Source: Candidatus Hecatellales archaeon ex4484_218 (GTDB taxonomy: Archaea > Thermoproteota > Bathyarchaeia > Hecatellales > Hecatellaceae). From it: DNA of 13,149 nt. The DNA lies in NCBI GenBank assembly GCA_002254975.1, contig NJEB01000004.1, positions 1-13,149 on the forward strand, read 5' to 3'. The notes beneath the pieces were generated by a model that saw only the letters and a program-made list of their open reading frames with translations, did not search any database and had not been told where the DNA came from. A program made the translations under genes and the position numbers. Shown here piece after piece: positions 11,685 through 13,149 of this stretch; the stretch's first letter is position 1; every line of letters starts with the position of its first letter.

Positions 11685-13149
11685 ATGAATAAAAAAATTA
11701 AAATGTTTACGGTTATTCTTGTTCTAACCTTAATTTTTAGTATTTTTCAGGTTTTTCCGGTTAAGGCTCAACCACCAAAAATTTCTGTTATTCAGGTTTA
11801 TTGGGGAACTCAAACAGAAAAAATTCAAGCAAAACCTGGAGATAAAAATCTACCATTAAACATTGTTGTTTTAAACATCGACCAAGTTGAAATGTTAAAT
11901 GTTAAAGCTAAACTAATCCTTTCAGGTTCACCTTTTTCAACTCCAACAGGTGAAAAGGAAGCTTATTCAGGTTTTTTAAGCATCCTACCAGGTCAACAAG
12001 CAGTTTTTACGTTTATTTTGGATGTGGATGAAAAAGCGAAACCTGGAGTTTATAATTTAGAGATGGATATAACCTCCCAAACTCAAAGATATTTGACAGG
12101 AGTAACTTCGGTTGTTACTGTTTCTGTTCCTCTTTATGGTGAAGTTCGTTTTTCAGCCATCATAAACCCTAAAACAATTTTTCCAGGACCTAACAATGTT
12201 ACTTTAAACCTAAAAAACATTGGAGAGGCTGATGCTTCAGATGTAAATGTTATGGTAAATATTCCATCTCCTTTAACCGTTAGAGGTGAAGATAATGTCT
12301 GGTTTTTTTCAAAAATTGGGGTTAATGAAAGTTTAAACATAAACATGGAAATTTACGCCCCAAAAATGGCTGTTGGAGGAGCGTATCCCCTTTCAATTAC
12401 AATTACCTACAAGGATGCTTATGGAAATTTAAGAACAGACTCTAAAATTGTAGGTTTGGCTGTGGAAAATCCAACAATAAAACCATTAATTAAGCTTAAA
12501 ATTAATCCTGAAGAAATTGTTGCTGGTGAAAAAAATCTAGTAAATGTTACCTTAAAAAATCTTGGTGATGAAGAGATTACTAGTTTGGATATTATGTTGA
12601 CTTTACCTATGGGTGGAGGTTTGGGTGAAGCATCGGCAACCACACCTTTAATTTTGTTGGAAGAAGATAATTTTTGGCATTTTGAAAAAGTTAAACCTAA
12701 AACCTCCATAATTTTCCCTATTCATATTACAACATCTAAAAGTGTAGTTGGAACTTTTCAGTTAACCTTTACCTTAACCTATAAAGATAGCCGTGGCCAA
12801 ACTCAGATGGAAACAAGAAATATTGGTTTAACTGTTAAACCTAAAACTCCAAGTTCAATGGTAAATATTGAATCCTACAAGGTTAAACCTAACATTATTT
12901 ACCAAGGTGACATCTTTAATTTAACTTTAAACCTAAAAAATTTTGGAAATTTTGAAGCTCAAATGGTTACTGTTATGCTTACACCACCCAATCTTTTTGC
13001 AACCTTAACCCCATCCATTGTAAGTTTAGGAGACCTAAAACCAGGTGAAACTGGAGAAGCAAATTTTAGATTGATGGTTTCTCCAACCCATCTTGGAAAA
13101 GAATTTACCGTTTCTTTCACCATTTTAAACAGAGGAAATTCTCCAGCAA
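11685..13149 (+). CDS. Secreted protein with tandem CARDB/S-layer-like beta-sandwich repeats (3' end outside window)
   Basis: ATG 11685 lies one base after the ABC ATPase stop, with GGGTGA (11671-11676) eight bases upstream. The frame stays open to the window end (488 codons). Residues 1-28 are a signal peptide: N-K-K-I-K, a hydrophobic core V-I-L-V-L-T-L-I-F, and a likely cut after V-K-A28. Four related domains of about 110-125 residues follow, beginning near 30, 154, 270 and 393. Each has the pattern 'P..I.PG..N.VTL.LKN.G...A..V.V.L..P', a G-x-L-x-P-G-E/Q-like turn and a closing 'Y.D..G' strand, as in archaeal COG1361/CARDB or NEW3-type domains. Asn-X-Ser/Thr sites (for example N-V-T-L, N-L-T-L) allow glycosylation. 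It is probably the extracellular part of the ABC system; a C-terminal membrane anchor or permease may follow. No ligand can be inferred. Confidence 0.88.
   Translation, partial: MNKKIKMFTVILVLTLIFSIFQVFPVKAQPPKISVIQVYWGTQTEKIQAKPGDKNLPLNIVVLNIDQVEMLNVKAKLILSGSPFSTPTGEKEAYSGFLSILPGQQAVFTFILDVDEKAKPGVYNLEMDITSQTQRYLTGVTSVVTVSVPLYGEVRFSAIINPKTIFPGPNNVTLNLKNIGEADASDVNVMVNIPSPLTVRGEDNVWFFSKIGVNESLNINMEIYAPKMAVGGAYPLSITITYKDAYGNLRTDSKIVGLAVENPTIKPLIKLKINPEEIVAGEKNLVNVTLKNLGDEEITSLDIMLTLPMGGGLGEASATTPLILLEEDNFWHFEKVKPKTSIIFPIHITTSKSVVGTFQLTFTLTYKDSRGQTQMETRNIGLTVKPKTPSSMVNIESYKVKPNIIYQGDIFNLTLNLKNFGNFEAQMVTVMLTPPNLFATLTPSIVSLGDLKPGETGEANFRLMVSPTHLGKEFTVSFTILNRGNSPA

Noticed and set aside
11269..12709. 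- strand open frames opposite the ABC ATPase and the secreted protein
   Set aside because: No promoter or ribosome site, unnatural composition, and the + strand frames are clear genes.
1..13149. CRISPR array, riboswitch or insertion sequence
   Set aside because: No regularly spaced repeats, no known aptamer pattern before the flavin genes and no transposase or terminal inverted repeats were seen.

Overview
The window is archaeal, AT-rich chromosomal DNA. Evidence: two thermosome (group II chaperonin) genes, transcription factor S, diphthine synthase, an archaeal FAD synthase, a CTP-type riboflavin kinase fused to a winged helix, a DUF357 protein, tRNA genes with archaeal-type introns, and TATA-like boxes about 25 bases before probable transcript starts. 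Several genes appear to begin with TTG or GTG. The gene set suits the Thermoproteota side of the Archaea; a Bathyarchaeia-like lineage is my best guess, but it is inference and cannot be proved from the sequence alone.

Layout. (1) 1-850: the 3' part of a GT4 glycosyltransferase runs tail to tail, one base apart, with transcription factor S. (2) 850-1990: an accessory patch around tRNA-Tyr(GUA). It holds a small PaREP1/HEPN-like gene that looks frameshifted near its 3' end, the tRNA with a 50-nt intron, and a broken HEPN-like remnant. (3) 1990-4907: an overlapping run dphB - DUF357 - ribL on the + strand meets ribK and endonuclease V on the - strand. RibK (riboflavin to FMN) and RibL (FMN to FAD) are the two last steps of FAD synthesis and their 3' ends overlap by 11 bases. 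(4) 4929-6203: a 12-helix MFS exporter, divergent from endonuclease V. (5) 6249-6425: a tRNA-Ser(UGA) gene that seems to carry three introns, two of them at non-canonical sites. (6) 6526-9847: a two-gene thermosome operon on the - strand. (7) 9900-10870: a start-less ORF, then an unrecognised 272-aa gene. (8) 10931 to the end: an ABC ATPase of the LolD/MacB type followed after one base by a secreted multi-domain beta-sandwich protein that runs out of the window, probably the start of a cell-envelope export operon.

Most of the window is housekeeping. The parts most worth a second look are the multi-intron tRNA-Ser, the Asp-to-Glu change at a catalytic position of endonuclease V, the decayed HEPN-like genes around tRNA-Tyr, the ABC/secreted-protein operon, and the unidentified gene at 10052. 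I see no CRISPR array, insertion sequence, integrase or clear attachment-site duplication. I found no convincing new multi-gene system fully contained here.
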